Origin: Gluconacetobacter diazotrophicus PA1 5
GTDB lineage: Bacteria > Pseudomonadota > Alphaproteobacteria > Acetobacterales > Acetobacteraceae
Direction of reading: 5' to 3'
NCBI RefSeq assembly: GCF_000067045.1
Contig: NC_010125.1
Span: 3,202,001 to 3,266,000 of the forward strand
DNA length: 64,000 nt
The translations under genes were made by a program, and so were the position numbers. Below, in pieces: positions 1 to 8,228 of the stretch; the stretch's first letter is position 1; each line of letters starts with the position of its first letter. The notes beneath the pieces are model-generated. The model did not search any database. It was given only the letters and a program-made list of their open reading frames with translations, and was not told the origin of the DNA.

Positions 1-440
1 AGCAGCCTGCCCTGCGGGGTGACGATCAGCACCGTAGGCACCGCGTGGATCGTCACGCCGTAATGCTGGGCGATGTCGAGGTTGGTGTTGATCCGCCCGA
101 CATTGACCGTCACCGTGACGAAACGCTGCGCCACCCAGGGTGCGACCGACGGCAGGGCCAGCACCCCGGCCAGCATGCGGCAATCGGGGCACCAGTTGCC
201 GCCGAAATCGATCAGCACGTTCCGGCCGCTGGCCTGCGCGGTCCGGAAGGCGGCATCGACCTGCGCCTGCGCGCCTTCCGGCGCGCCATAGGGGGCGGCG
301 ACCGGGCGCGGCGTTTCCTGCCCGACCTTCGGCACCGGGGGCATGTCGGCCAGGGCGGGCGTCACGAGGGCCGGCGTGGCGATCAGCCCCAGCAGGGCGG
401 CCAGCGGAAGAATACGCGGAAGAACGCGATGAAAGGGCAT
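1..440 (-). CDS. Thioredoxin-fold exported protein (C-terminus outside window)
   Basis: Partial: the gene runs off the left edge. The product starts MPFHRVLPRILPLAALLG, a typical Sec signal peptide ending near ALA-D, so it acts in the periplasm or at the membrane. The mature part carries a thioredoxin-type active site W-C-P-D-C about 95 residues in, preceded by a beta strand (NVLIDFGGN), and a later A-V-P-T segment containing the cis-proline that faces the active site in this fold. This fits a thiol-disulfide reductase or a DsbD-gamma/thioredoxin_7-like protein. The partner is unknown. It is divergent from the small membrane protein at 543; about 100 bases lie between them. The start is the only ATG that puts the signal peptide at the N-terminus. 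Confidence 0.8.
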   Translation of the reverse strand, partial: MPFHRVLPRILPLAALLGLIATPALVTPALADMPPVPKVGQETPRPVAAPYGAPEGAQAQVDAAFRTAQASGRNVLIDFGGNWCPDCRMLAGVLALPSVAPWVAQRFVTVTVNVGRINTNLDIAQHYGVTIHAVPTVLIVTPQGRL

Positions 441-542
441 GATATCAATCCGTCAGATTTTGATGAACGAAGCATGATGACATATTAACATGAACCACAG
501 TCAGCGTCCGTTATACAAGCCCGCCATGGAAGGATTCCCCGG

Positions 543-839
543 ATGACAGAGGCCCCGCCGCCCAGCATCGCCCGCACCCTGATCAAGACCGTCGCCCTGG
601 TGGGACTGACGGCGGCCCTGATGACCAGCCTGCGTTTCAGCACCACGATCGCGAACGGGGTCGATCACATTGCCGGGACGCGGCTGTGGAGCAGCCTGTA
701 CAGCATCGCGGGCGCGTCGGACGCCACGCAGCGCGAACGGTTGATCGTCATCGGGGTGGCCGTCGCCTGCTTCCTGCTGGCGCTGCCGATCGTGCAGGCC
801 GGCGAGTGGGCGGTGGACCGGTTTCGCGCCCGCCGTTAG
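543..839 (+). CDS. Small hypothetical membrane protein, two TM segments
   Basis: Encodes 98 residues with two hydrophobic stretches (about residues 15-32 and 66-84) separated by a polar loop; the C-terminus is basic (DRFRARR), so both ends probably lie in the cytoplasm. I do not recognise the family. The stop lies only 6 bases before the CCTAGG target duplication of the neighbouring IS481-type element, so the gene itself is intact. Reading codons have the strong G/C third-position bias of the neighbourhood, which supports a real gene. Its divergence from the exported thioredoxin-fold protein says little about function. Confidence 0.6.
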   Translation: MTEAPPPSIARTLIKTVALVGLTAALMTSLRFSTTIANGVDHIAGTRLWSSLYSIAGASDATQRERLIVIGVAVACFLLALPIVQAGEWAVDRFRARR

Positions 840-845
840 AGGCTG

Positions 846-851
846 CCTAGG
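846..851. repeat. Left target-site duplication of the IS481-type element
   Basis: CCTAGG, matching the NCTAGN target of IS481. The TAG stop codon of the transposase lies inside it (847-849 on the minus strand), so the element borrows its stop codon from the target site. Confidence 0.85.
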
Positions 852-1839
852 TGTTTTGTCCCGGGATTTGGTGGTGCGGATTATGTATGAACCGTGATGG
901 TTCTTTTTCCCACTGCTGACAAATGAATTCATATGGAGTGAGGCCGCGCAGGGTCTTGAGCCTGCGGGCGAAATTGTAGGCGGTAACGAAGTCGGCGAGG
1001 TGTTGACGCAACTGGTCATGTGTTTCGTAGTAGAAGCGCTTGACGGTGGCGTCCTTGATCGTGCGGTTCATCCTCTCGACCTGGCCATTCGTCCAGGGAT
1101 GTCGCGGCTTTGTCAGTCGATGCTCGATATCGAGATCAGCACAGGCCAGTTCAAAAGAGTGGCACCGGAACAGGACACCATCCGCCCGCATGGCCTTGAT
1201 GTCTTCGGGTGTCCATCCATTGCCGGCCGGATCGGTAAAATGCGTGCCGTTATCGGTCAGCACGGTATGGATGCGGTAGGGAACCGCAGCGGCCAGAGCA
1301 CGCAGGAAGTCACCGGCAACGCGACGTGTCGCTTTCTCGTGCAATTGGACAAAAGCGAATTTCGAGGTCCGGTCGATCGCCACCAGAAGATAAAGGCGCC
1401 CCATTTCAGTGCGGACTTCAGCAATGTCGATGTGAAAATAGCCGATCGGATAACTCTTGAACTTCGACCGTTTTGGTTTGTCGCCTTCGGTCTCGGGCAG
1501 GCGGCTGATCCCATGGCGCTGAAAACAACGGTGCAGGGAAGATCGCGTCAGATGCGGGATCGTCGCCTGAAGCGCATAAAGGCAATCATCAAGAGGCAGC
1601 AGGGTATGGCGACGGAAGGCCACAACGATCGCTTCTTCTTCGGTCGACAGGATGGTTGAGGATGCGACCTTCGGACCGGTGCGTCGATCCGACGTATCGG
1701 TCCGCCCCTTCCATTTGGCGACCGTCTTCGGGTTGATCCCGTAGCGTTTCGCCAGAACCCTCAGGCTCTCTTGACTATGTTGTATCGCTCGACGGACTGC
1801 CGCTGTCGTCGTGGCGCTTCCGTGGTGAACCTGGCCCAT
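847..1839 (-). CDS. IS481-family transposase (DDE/rve integrase core)
   Basis: About 330 residues. The N-terminal third is a helix-turn-helix region (VLAKRYGINPKTVAKWKGR); the C-terminal part is an rve/DDE catalytic core: first Asp in YFHIDIAEVRTEMGRLYLLVAIDR, second Asp in the TVLTDNGTHFT segment, Glu in TNGQVERMNRTIKD. Cuts and joins the ends of its own element. I chose the ATG at 1839 over the one at 1854 because GGAAGGA stands six bases before it. No frameshift or internal stop, so the element may still be active. The stop codon is supplied by the target CTAG. Confidence 0.93.
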   Translation of the reverse strand: MGQVHHGSATTTAAVRRAIQHSQESLRVLAKRYGINPKTVAKWKGRTDTSDRRTGPKVASSTILSTEEEAIVVAFRRHTLLPLDDCLYALQATIPHLTRSSLHRCFQRHGISRLPETEGDKPKRSKFKSYPIGYFHIDIAEVRTEMGRLYLLVAIDRTSKFAFVQLHEKATRRVAGDFLRALAAAVPYRIHTVLTDNGTHFTDPAGNGWTPEDIKAMRADGVLFRCHSFELACADLDIEHRLTKPRHPWTNGQVERMNRTIKDATVKRFYYETHDQLRQHLADFVTAYNFARRLKTLRGLTPYEFICQQWEKEPSRFIHNPHHQIPGQNT

Positions 1840-1895
1840 AGCGCATCCTTCCACTCATGTGAAAATAATGCACCACCAAATCCCGGGACCAAACA
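852..1895 (-). mobile_element. IS481-family insertion sequence, complete
   Basis: An element of 1044 bases bounded by terminal inverted repeats at 852-877 and 1870-1895 that match at 25 of 26 positions; both begin TGTTT and share the GTCCCGGGATTTGG core. It is flanked by CCTAGG at 846-851 and CATAGG at 1896-1901, a 6-base target duplication with one changed base. IS481 of Bordetella is known to insert at NCTAGN with a 6-base duplication, so length, target and transposase type agree. It carries one transposase gene on the minus strand. It has inserted in the stop codon of the rlmM-like gene to its right. Confidence 0.93.
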
Positions 1896-2862
1896 CATAG
1901 GCCTCGACCGCCTCGCGATTCCAGAAGAAGGTCAGTTCATGCTTGTTGTGCCACAGGTGCAGCACGCGGCCGCCCGGGATGGCGGCGAAGGCCTCGGCGG
2001 TCTCGTGATCGGTTTCGCCCTGGAACTTGATGGTCATCACGATCCGGCGCGCGGCGCCCTCCGCGATCCATCGCCGGGCCAGCGCCAGCAGGCGCGGCGG
2101 ATAGGCGATGATGTCCGAAAACAGCCAATCCACCGGGCCGATATCGGCGGGGTCGATCCCAAACGCGCTCTCCCGGCGCAGCGTCACTCCTGGCATCGCG
2201 GCCACGGCCGGGTCCAGGTCGGCGCGGTCCACGGCCACCACGTCCGCCCCGCATTGCGCGATCGCCCACGTCCATCCGCCCGGCGATGCCCCCAGGTCGA
2301 CGCAGCGCTCGCCCGGTACTGGCCAGACGCCCAGGCGGGCACAGGCCTCCCATAATTTCAGGTAGGCCCGCGACGGCGGCCCGACCCGGTCCTCGACGAA
2401 CTGGACGATGCCGTTCACGAAGGGCGAGGATTTGCGCGTGGACAGCAGCATGCTGTCCGCCGCCAGCAGCGTCCATGCCCCCAGATGCCCGCCCGGCGCG
2501 GCGGCCGGGAAGGTCAGCGGTCGGGCGGCGACCGGAGGCAGCCGGTCGGTGATCAGCGTCGCCCGGCGGTGATGCCGCACGGCATGGCACGCCCAGTTGC
2601 GCTGCCGCGCGCGCAGCAACGCCGCCGCGGCACCGATCGAGGCCACGGGATGGCGTTCGGGCTCGAGCCAGGTGTCCAGCGACCAGGCCGCCGCGACCGG
2701 CGGTTCGGCGGACAGCGCCAGCCGCCCGTGCCAGGCCATGATGCCCACGCCCTTGCGCCGCAGTTCCTCGGACAGGGCGTCCTCGAACCCCTCGGCGGCC
2801 AGATAGGCCGCGCCCACGGCATGCGGCAGCTCCACCGGCACGCCGGCCACGTCTTCAGTCAT
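1855..2862 (-). CDS. rlmM: RlmM-like 23S rRNA 2'-O-ribose methyltransferase, C-terminus altered by IS
   Basis: FtsJ/RrmJ-class SAM-dependent methyltransferase. The SAM site reads CVDLGASPGGWTWAI at about residues 187-201, followed by VVAVDRADLDP; the catalytic lysine is probably in MTIKFQGE. RlmM modifies C2498 of 23S rRNA in E. coli, where ygdD (DUF423) also lies next to rlmM, as here; I therefore prefer RlmM to other FtsJ homologues. The start at 2862 has GAGGGCGG before it and lies 10 bases after the DUF423 stop. The original gene ended REAVEA-stop (321 residues); a base change in the IS481 target duplication removed that stop and adds 14 residues read from the IS end (from YVFGPG to the terminal FT). 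Confidence 0.8.
   Translation of the reverse strand: MTEDVAGVPVELPHAVGAAYLAAEGFEDALSEELRRKGVGIMAWHGRLALSAEPPVAAAWSLDTWLEPERHPVASIGAAAALLRARQRNWACHAVRHHRRATLITDRLPPVAARPLTFPAAAPGGHLGAWTLLAADSMLLSTRKSSPFVNGIVQFVEDRVGPPSRAYLKLWEACARLGVWPVPGERCVDLGASPGGWTWAIAQCGADVVAVDRADLDPAVAAMPGVTLRRESAFGIDPADIGPVDWLFSDIIAYPPRLLALARRWIAEGAARRIVMTIKFQGETDHETAEAFAAIPGGRVLHLWHNKHELTFFWNREAVEAYVFGPGIWWCIIFT
1896..1901. repeat. Right target-site duplication of the IS481-type element, one base changed
   Basis: CATAGG instead of CCTAGG. On the minus strand the changed base turns the original TAG stop of the methyltransferase gene (codon at 1897-1899) into TAT (Tyr). Confidence 0.8.
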
Positions 2863-2872
2863 TCGTCCGCCC

Positions 2873-3295
2873 TCAACGCCGCATTCCATCCACGGCCAGC
2901 AGCAGCCACGCCAGGATCAGCAGGCTGCCCCCTGTCGGCGCCACCGGGCCGGGATGCAGGCCGGTGACGCCCGTCCAGGCGACGGCGCCGCAGAACAGGA
3001 CCGTTCCCAGCACGAATCCCGCCCCCGCCAGCAGCAGCAGGATACGCCGGCCGCGCACGGCCAGCAGGATGCCAACCGCCAGCAGGACCGGCGCGTGCCA
3101 TATGCCCATCTCCACGGCCTGGTGCGCGAGGGAGCGGCCGGCGGGGGCGAACATCGCATCGGGCAGGTGCGCCGCCAGCGCGCCGCCGATGACCGAGAGC
3201 ATGCCGATCAGGCCCCCGGCGGCCAGGAACGGCCGCCCGTCCGCCGGGGACGGGGCAGCGGGAGGAACGGAAGACGAAACAGGCAAGACGGTCAT
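2873..3295 (-). CDS. DUF423 family inner-membrane protein (YgdD-like)
   Basis: 140 residues with four hydrophobic segments, beginning with GLIGMLSVIGGALAAH, the characteristic start of DUF423 proteins, then a conserved AHQAVEMGIWHAPVLL segment and an HPGPVAPTGGSLLILAWL C-terminus, all as in the family. Function is not established. It is the first gene of a two-gene unit with the rlmM-like gene, an arrangement also seen in enterobacteria. The N-terminal 25 residues are proline- and alanine-rich and less family-like, so the true start could lie a little later. Confidence 0.85.
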   Translation of the reverse strand: MTVLPVSSSVPPAAPSPADGRPFLAAGGLIGMLSVIGGALAAHLPDAMFAPAGRSLAHQAVEMGIWHAPVLLAVGILLAVRGRRILLLLAGAGFVLGTVLFCGAVAWTGVTGLHPGPVAPTGGSLLILAWLLLAVDGMRR

Positions 3296-3342
3296 GATGG
3301 CATCAGTCTAGCCGCGCCGCCCGCTTGACGTATAGTCGCCCC

Positions 3343-4290
3343 ATGCCACGCCACGACCTGTTCCCGGACATCGCGCCCTACGACAGCGGCTACCTGCCTG
3401 TCGGCGACGGGCACGAACTCTATTGGGAACAGGCGGGCAACCCCGCAGGGCGGACGGTGCTGTTCCTGCATGGCGGTCCGGGCGCGGGCGCGGGCGCGGT
3501 CCATCGCCGCTTCTTCGACCCGGAACATTGGCGCGTCGTCCTGTTCGACCAGCGGGGGGCCGGGCGGTCGCGGCCGCATGCGTCGATCGCGGCCAACACG
3601 ACACCGCACCTGGTGCGCGATATCGAAACGCTGCGCCAGGCGCTGGGCATCGGGGACTGGCTGCTGTTCGGCGGGTCGTGGGGATCGACGCTGGCGCTGG
3701 CCTACGCCCAGGCGCACCCCGAACGGGTGCGCGCGATGATCCTGCGCGGGATCTTCCTGGGCCGGCCGCGCGAACTGGACTGGTTCTTCCACGGCCTGGC
3801 CCATGTCTTCCCCGACGCGCACGCGGCCTTCCTGTCGCACCTGCCCGAAGCGGAACGGGATGATCCGCTGGGCGCCTATGGCCGGCTGCTGTTCGATCCC
3901 GACCCCGCGATCCACCTGCCGGCGGCGCGGGCCTGGTCGGCCTACGAGGGAACGTGCTCGACGCTGATTCCCGCCCCCGCCGCCGTCGCCGGCTTCGCGC
4001 AGGACCGCGCCGTCATCGGCCTGGCGCGGATCGAGGCCCATTATTTCCGGCACGGCCTGTTCCTGCCGCCCGAGGGCCTGCTGGGCGCGATGGAGCGGAT
4101 CGCGCATATTCCCTGCACCATCGTCCAGGGCCGGTATGACATGATCTGCCCCAGCGAGTCCGCCTGGGACCTGTCCCGGCACTGGCCGCGCGCCACCCTG
4201 GTCATGGTGCCGGATGCCGGGCACTCGGCCCTGGAACCGGGCATCCGCCGCCGGCTGGTCGCGTGCGTCGAGGAGATGCGCGACGCATGA
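3343..4290 (+). CDS. pip: Proline iminopeptidase (alpha/beta hydrolase)
   Basis: Releases N-terminal proline from peptides; cytoplasmic serine peptidase of family S33. Visible family marks: the HGGPGAGA oxyanion loop near residue 44, the VVLFDQRGAGRS segment, the nucleophile elbow GGSWGS, and the late Asp (GRYDMICP) and His (DAGHSA) of the triad. Length of about 315 residues is normal. An in-frame TTG at 3325 would add six residues, but the ATG at 3343 gives the usual MPRHDLFPDIAPYDSGYL start. It stands alone, divergent from DUF423. Substrate range cannot be read from the sequence. Confidence 0.92.
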   Translation: MPRHDLFPDIAPYDSGYLPVGDGHELYWEQAGNPAGRTVLFLHGGPGAGAGAVHRRFFDPEHWRVVLFDQRGAGRSRPHASIAANTTPHLVRDIETLRQALGIGDWLLFGGSWGSTLALAYAQAHPERVRAMILRGIFLGRPRELDWFFHGLAHVFPDAHAAFLSHLPEAERDDPLGAYGRLLFDPDPAIHLPAARAWSAYEGTCSTLIPAPAAVAGFAQDRAVIGLARIEAHYFRHGLFLPPEGLLGAMERIAHIPCTIVQGRYDMICPSESAWDLSRHWPRATLVMVPDAGHSALEPGIRRRLVACVEEMRDA

Positions 4291-4363
4291 CAGCCCGTAC
4301 CAAACCCGCCGCGACCGGATGCGTTCGGTATCCGTTTACCTCTTTCAGGAACGGATCGCATCC

Positions 4364-4921
4364 ATGAAGACATATGTACGCTGGGCATTCGCCGCCGCGC
4401 TGCTGCCGCTGGCCGCCTGTGCGGAGCATCCGAAGCCCCCGCCGGCGCCCCCGTCACCGCCGGCCTTCACGGACGCCGACATGACGTTCATCGAAAAGGC
4501 GGCGCAGACGAATGCGTTCGAGATCGCGACCGCGAACCTCGCCACCGCCCAGTCGCATAATCCGAAGATCAAATCCTTCGCCGCGCAGATGGTGTCCGAC
4601 CATACATCCAACCAGGACAAGCTGAGCGGCATCGCGTCCCAGCATGGGCAGACCCTGTCCACGGACCTGAACACGGACGAAGAGCATGTGCTCGATACCC
4701 TGAAGGCCGAGAAAGGCCGCGCCTTCGACCATGATTACGCACAATTGCAGGTCGCCGGGCACCGCGACGCGCTGGCCCTGTTCCAGGCCGAGGCACAGGG
4801 CGGGTCGGACCCCGCGCTGAAAGCGTATGCCGCCGAGACGGTGCCCACGGTCCAGTCGCATCTGGACATGGCGCAGACCCTGGAGCAACACGATCATCAT
4901 CGCCGCCGCCATCACCACTGA
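4364..4921 (+). CDS. DUF4142 lipoprotein
   Basis: 185 residues. The lipobox LPLAAC at about residues 14-19 marks a lipoprotein; a short proline-rich linker follows, then a four-helix DUF4142 domain (FTDADMTFIEKAAQTNAFEI, KSFAAQMVSDH, LFQAEAQGGSDPALKAYA). DUF4142 domains are ferritin-like helical bundles with no settled function, found in envelope proteins of many Proteobacteria. The C-terminus ends in a run of histidines and arginines that could bind metal; this is inference. An upstream ATG at 4319 would spoil the signal peptide, so 4364 is preferred. Confidence 0.85.
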   Translation: MKTYVRWAFAAALLPLAACAEHPKPPPAPPSPPAFTDADMTFIEKAAQTNAFEIATANLATAQSHNPKIKSFAAQMVSDHTSNQDKLSGIASQHGQTLSTDLNTDEEHVLDTLKAEKGRAFDHDYAQLQVAGHRDALALFQAEAQGGSDPALKAYAAETVPTVQSHLDMAQTLEQHDHHRRRHHH

Positions 4922-4950
4922 ACCGGCGGCCTGAAGATAGAGACGACTGC

Positions 4951-5535
4951 ATGAGCATCAGGATCGATCGAATCGTCACTCGCGGCGGCGACGGGGGGCA
5001 GACATCGCTGGGGGACGGCACGCGGGTGGACAAGTCCAGCGCGCGGATCGAGGCCCTGGGCGCGGTCGATGAAGCCAATGCGACGATCGGCGTGCTGCGC
5101 CTGCATCTTTCCCCCACATCGCCGGACGAGGCGTGCCTGGCGCGGATGCAGTCGCTGCTGTTCGATATCGGCGGCATGCTGTGCGTGCCGGAAAACGGCA
5201 CGCCGGACACCGAGGCACTGATCGACGGCTTCCAGGGGGGTGACGAAGCCGTCGCGTTCATCGAGGAGGCGACCGAACGGCTGCGCGTGCGGCAGGAGCC
5301 GCTGCGCAGTTTCGTGCTGCCCGCCGGCAGCGCCGGCGCCGCCCACGCCCACCTGGCCCGCACGGTGGTGCGCCGGGCGGAACGGCGGGTCGTCGCCCTG
5401 CGGCAGGAGGATACGGTCAGCCCGTCGCTCCTGCGCTGCCTGAGCCGGCTGTCGGACTATCTGTTCGTGCTCGCCCGCCATCTGAACGATGACGGGCGCG
5501 GCGACGTGCTGTGGCAGCCGAACAAGGGCCCGTGA
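4951..5535 (+). CDS. PduO-type cob(I)alamin adenosyltransferase
   Basis: Transfers the adenosyl group of ATP to cob(I)alamin, the last activation step for coenzyme B12. The N-terminal ATP loop TRGGDGGQTSLGDG (residues 10-23), the VDEANATIGVLR segment and the VVRRAERRVVAL and LSRLSDYLFVLARHLN helices near the C-terminus are the PduO family signature. 194 residues, normal length. The gene is 29 bases after the DUF4142 gene but need not be functionally linked. B12 is also relevant to the HpnR radical SAM enzyme at 18.5 kb, although HpnR uses a methyl- rather than an adenosylcobalamin. Confidence 0.93.
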   Translation: MSIRIDRIVTRGGDGGQTSLGDGTRVDKSSARIEALGAVDEANATIGVLRLHLSPTSPDEACLARMQSLLFDIGGMLCVPENGTPDTEALIDGFQGGDEAVAFIEEATERLRVRQEPLRSFVLPAGSAGAAHAHLARTVVRRAERRVVALRQEDTVSPSLLRCLSRLSDYLFVLARHLNDDGRGDVLWQPNKGP

Positions 5536-5547
5536 CCTGCTTGTGGT

Positions 5548-6174
5548 CTACTTCAGCGGCTGACCGGGCACTGCCAGGTCGGACAGCGTTTCATAGGCGG
5601 CCTCGACCAGGCGGGAGCGGCTGGCCGTGACGTCCAGTTCCAGCAGGACCTCGGAATCGTCCGGTTCCTCCAGCGCGTCGAACTGGCTGGTCAGCATCGT
5701 GGACGGCATGAAATGGCCCGTCCGCTGCCCCAGGCGCGGCGCGATATCTTCCGGGCGTCCCTTCAGGTAGACGAAACAGACCTGCGGATTGCCGCCGGTG
5801 ATGACATCGCGATAGCGACGCTTCAGCGACGAACAGGTGACGATTCCGCATCCGCCGGACGACAGCCAGTTCCGTGCGACCTCGGCGATCTTTTCCAGCC
5901 AGGGGGCGCGATCCTCGTCCGTCAGGGGAATGCCGGCGCTCATCTTGGCGATGTTCGCCTCGGGATGCAGTTCGTCGCCTTCGACGATCGGCCATCCCAT
6001 GCGCCGGGCCAGCAACTGCGCCAGGGTGGACTTGCCGGACCCCGACACCCCCATCACCACCAGGACACGCGGCGCCCCGGCCTGCTTCAGGCGCGCCGAG
6101 GCGCGGGCCAGGGGAACAGGCGGCGCCGCAAGCGGACCGGCCGCGGACATGGTCATGGGAGCATGCTGTGACAT
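5548..6174 (-). CDS. gntK: Gluconokinase
   Basis: Phosphorylates D-gluconate to 6-phosphogluconate, feeding the pentose phosphate pathway, the main assimilation route of acetic acid bacteria. Walker A GVSGSGKST is at about residues 43-51, then EGDELHPEANIAKMSAGIPL, the gluconate-binding region, and CSSLKRRYRD. The kinase core is typical (about 165 residues) but carries an N-terminal extension of about 35 proline/alanine-rich residues. The start at 6174 has AAAAAGGGAA upstream. It converges on the adenosyltransferase gene with only 12 bases between the stops. Confidence 0.93.
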   Translation of the reverse strand: MSQHAPMTMSAAGPLAAPPVPLARASARLKQAGAPRVLVVMGVSGSGKSTLAQLLARRMGWPIVEGDELHPEANIAKMSAGIPLTDEDRAPWLEKIAEVARNWLSSGGCGIVTCSSLKRRYRDVITGGNPQVCFVYLKGRPEDIAPRLGQRTGHFMPSTMLTSQFDALEEPDDSEVLLELDVTASRSRLVEAAYETLSDLAVPGQPLK

Positions 6175-7043
6175 ATGAACGTTATTCCCTTTTTGGTATT
6201 CTTGCTTTGCGGCTGCCCCACCCGAACCCTTCACGCCAGGGGCCAGTCAACCCGGGAAGCCACCATTGTCCGCGGCTACGTTGCCAGCCGACACCGAACC
6301 AACCCGCATAGTGGTGTCTCTACCCATCGGTCAGGGCAAGCGTTTAGATTCGGAAGTCACATAAAAGTGAACACGGTCGAAACCATCGCCACCGTGGGGC
6401 AGTATAAAACGCTGACCAGCGCGTTAATCGACAAAAAACATCGTTACCATTAAAATCAAAACATGACATCGTCCTGACTTTTAAGGTAAATAGAGAGACA
6501 GAACGACGAAGATCACCCCTGATCGATTCCCATATTTTTTCCATTTCATCTAAAATCCGCAGATGTTCGATCCGTTTATCGTATTGAATATAGAATCCCA
6601 ACAGCGATGCAGATTTGACGGGCCGGTTGACGGACCCGACGGCAATGAAAAGCCAGCACATCATGTCGTGCCATGAAATAAATTAATGCCAGATGACAGT
6701 TTGCACATCTACCTTCGCTGGAAGAAATGGCATCCCAAGAACTCCAGACACGAGACCCTTGAATTTTCTTGGCGAAACGTGTTAAGTAACCCTCATTAGA
6801 GCAAATTGCTTTCGCGCCGCAGATCGTCGCAGATCCTGCAAGTGTCGGAACGCTCGTCAAAACCACCATCTCCAGGCCGGCGGTCGCGAAGCAACCAGGT
6901 TACCAGACCGGCTTCGGCATCAAAATTTCTACTTTATGTCCCCATGAAAAGCCTGATCGAAACAAACGACACAAAACAAAATAATTCACAAAAAATCGAC
7001 TTTGGATCGTCCATCTTTTCTTTTCATTTCGAGAGTCCCTGCT
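6175..7043. other. AT-richer intergenic region without a recognisable gene
   Basis: About 870 bases between gntK and the coiled-coil gene. From about 6350 the base composition falls clearly below the neighbourhood, with many A and T runs. Several short open frames exist on both strands (for example 6344-6664 and 6576-6869, minus) but none shows family features, a convincing ribosome site or the local codon bias. It presumably contains the promoter of gntK at its left and of the 7044 gene at its right. It could be the residue of an old insertion; I see no repeats or transposase fragments to prove this. Confidence 0.5.
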
Positions 7044-7715
7044 GTGTCCGCATATAATGAATCGTTTCCGTTTTCCGGCGAAACGGAACACGCCGATATT
7101 GAAAATCGTGATGAAGTCAGCGAGGACGCGCTGCGTCAGGCCCTTGCCCGCCTGGGGTCGAAACCCGCCGGGTCATCGGCGCCGAGCCCGTCCGCACCGC
7201 GCAATGCCCGTGCCTTCGACCCCGCGCAGCGGCGGCGCAAGTTCGTCCAGGACGGCGACGTCCGGGTCGAACATCATGCCCTCGCCCGCCCGGCCTCTGC
7301 CCGCACGCTGCATGCCCCGCAGGATGACGGGGGCGAGGTCGAGCGCCTGCGCCACCAGATGCGGCACGAGCAGAAGCTGCGCGAAGACGCCGAGCGCGCC
7401 TGTCACGACGCCCAGTCCAGCCTGCGTTCGATGGAAACCCGGATCGGGCATGCCGATATCGAACTGGCCGAGGCCCAGGCCGGGCTCGCAAGCCGCGACG
7501 AGGAGATCCTGGCGCTGAGATCCAGCCTGGCAGCCGCCCGGGCCGATATCGCCCGCCTGGAACAGGACCTGGCCCGCAGCATGCGCGAGGCCTCGGCGCC
7601 CCGGCCGCCCGCGCCCGTCCGCGCCACGGCGCCGCGTCGTCCGCGCCGGACCGCCGCCCCGCCGGTGGTGGAAGACGAGCCCGAGCCCGTCAAATGGTGG
7701 ATCAAGAAAAAATAG
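7044..7715 (+). CDS. Hypothetical coiled-coil protein
   Basis: About 223 residues from a GTG at 7044 (VSAYNESFPF); an ATG at 7002 is possible but lies in AT-rich sequence without the local codon bias. The middle (about residues 105-185) is strongly charged and heptad-like (EVERLRHQMRHEQKLREDAERA through RADIARLEQDLARSM), so a long coiled coil is likely. The C-terminus is proline-rich and ends in EPVKWWIKKK, a short tryptophan/lysine tail that might contact the membrane. It overlaps the next membrane-protein gene by 22 bases, suggesting translational coupling. Function unknown. Confidence 0.6.
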   Translation: MSAYNESFPFSGETEHADIENRDEVSEDALRQALARLGSKPAGSSAPSPSAPRNARAFDPAQRRRKFVQDGDVRVEHHALARPASARTLHAPQDDGGEVERLRHQMRHEQKLREDAERACHDAQSSLRSMETRIGHADIELAEAQAGLASRDEEILALRSSLAAARADIARLEQDLARSMREASAPRPPAPVRATAPRRPRRTAAPPVVEDEPEPVKWWIKKK

Positions 7716-8146
7716 GACGCGTCGCGATCGTCACCGTCGTCGCCAGCATGGGCGGCGCGGTCGCCATCCTGATGATGGCGCCGCTGATCAGTGGATTGTT
7801 CCTGCTGCTGCGCGACGTGTTCGGGGCGCTGATCCTGCCCTTTTCCTTCCTGTTCGGAATGGCGGGGCGCACGGAACACGCCGCGCCCCTCGGCCAGGTC
7901 GTGGGCGGCATGGGGTCGGACCTGCTGAATCACCCCGTCCGCGCGCTGGCGGCCGCCCTGCTGTGCGCCCTCAGCACCGGGCTGTTCCTGCTGGCCCGGG
8001 GGGGCGGGGCACGGATGATGCTGGGCGGTGCGGCCCTGGCCGCGATCCTGGCCGGATGGCTGGGCGGCCCTGCGATCTATCTGGTCCTGCTGCCCGGCCT
8101 GTCGGTCGAATGCCTGTGCCTGCTGCGCCCGATCACGCGAACATGA
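7694..8146 (+). CDS. Hypothetical membrane protein
   Basis: 150 residues with four hydrophobic segments (about residues 10-40, 42-57, 84-101 and 106-133). No family recognised. The start overlaps the end of the coiled-coil gene by 22 bases, so the two are probably made from one transcript and may work together, for example a soluble coiled-coil partner and its membrane anchor; this is inference from position only. The last residues (ITRT) follow a short cysteine-containing stretch VECLCLL. Confidence 0.55.
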   Translation: MVDQEKIGRVAIVTVVASMGGAVAILMMAPLISGLFLLLRDVFGALILPFSFLFGMAGRTEHAAPLGQVVGGMGSDLLNHPVRALAAALLCALSTGLFLLARGGGARMMLGGAALAAILAGWLGGPAIYLVLLPGLSVECLCLLRPITRT

Positions 8147-8228
8147 TGGCAGGGTCGGACATCGACCCGGTAATGGTCTGGATGACGAAATAAGCAAAAA
8201 GCAACCGTCACCTCGACAGGATTCCCCC

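Noticed and set aside
1000-1659. A plus-strand frame inside the IS481-type element
   Set aside because: It is antisense to the transposase and has no family sequence.
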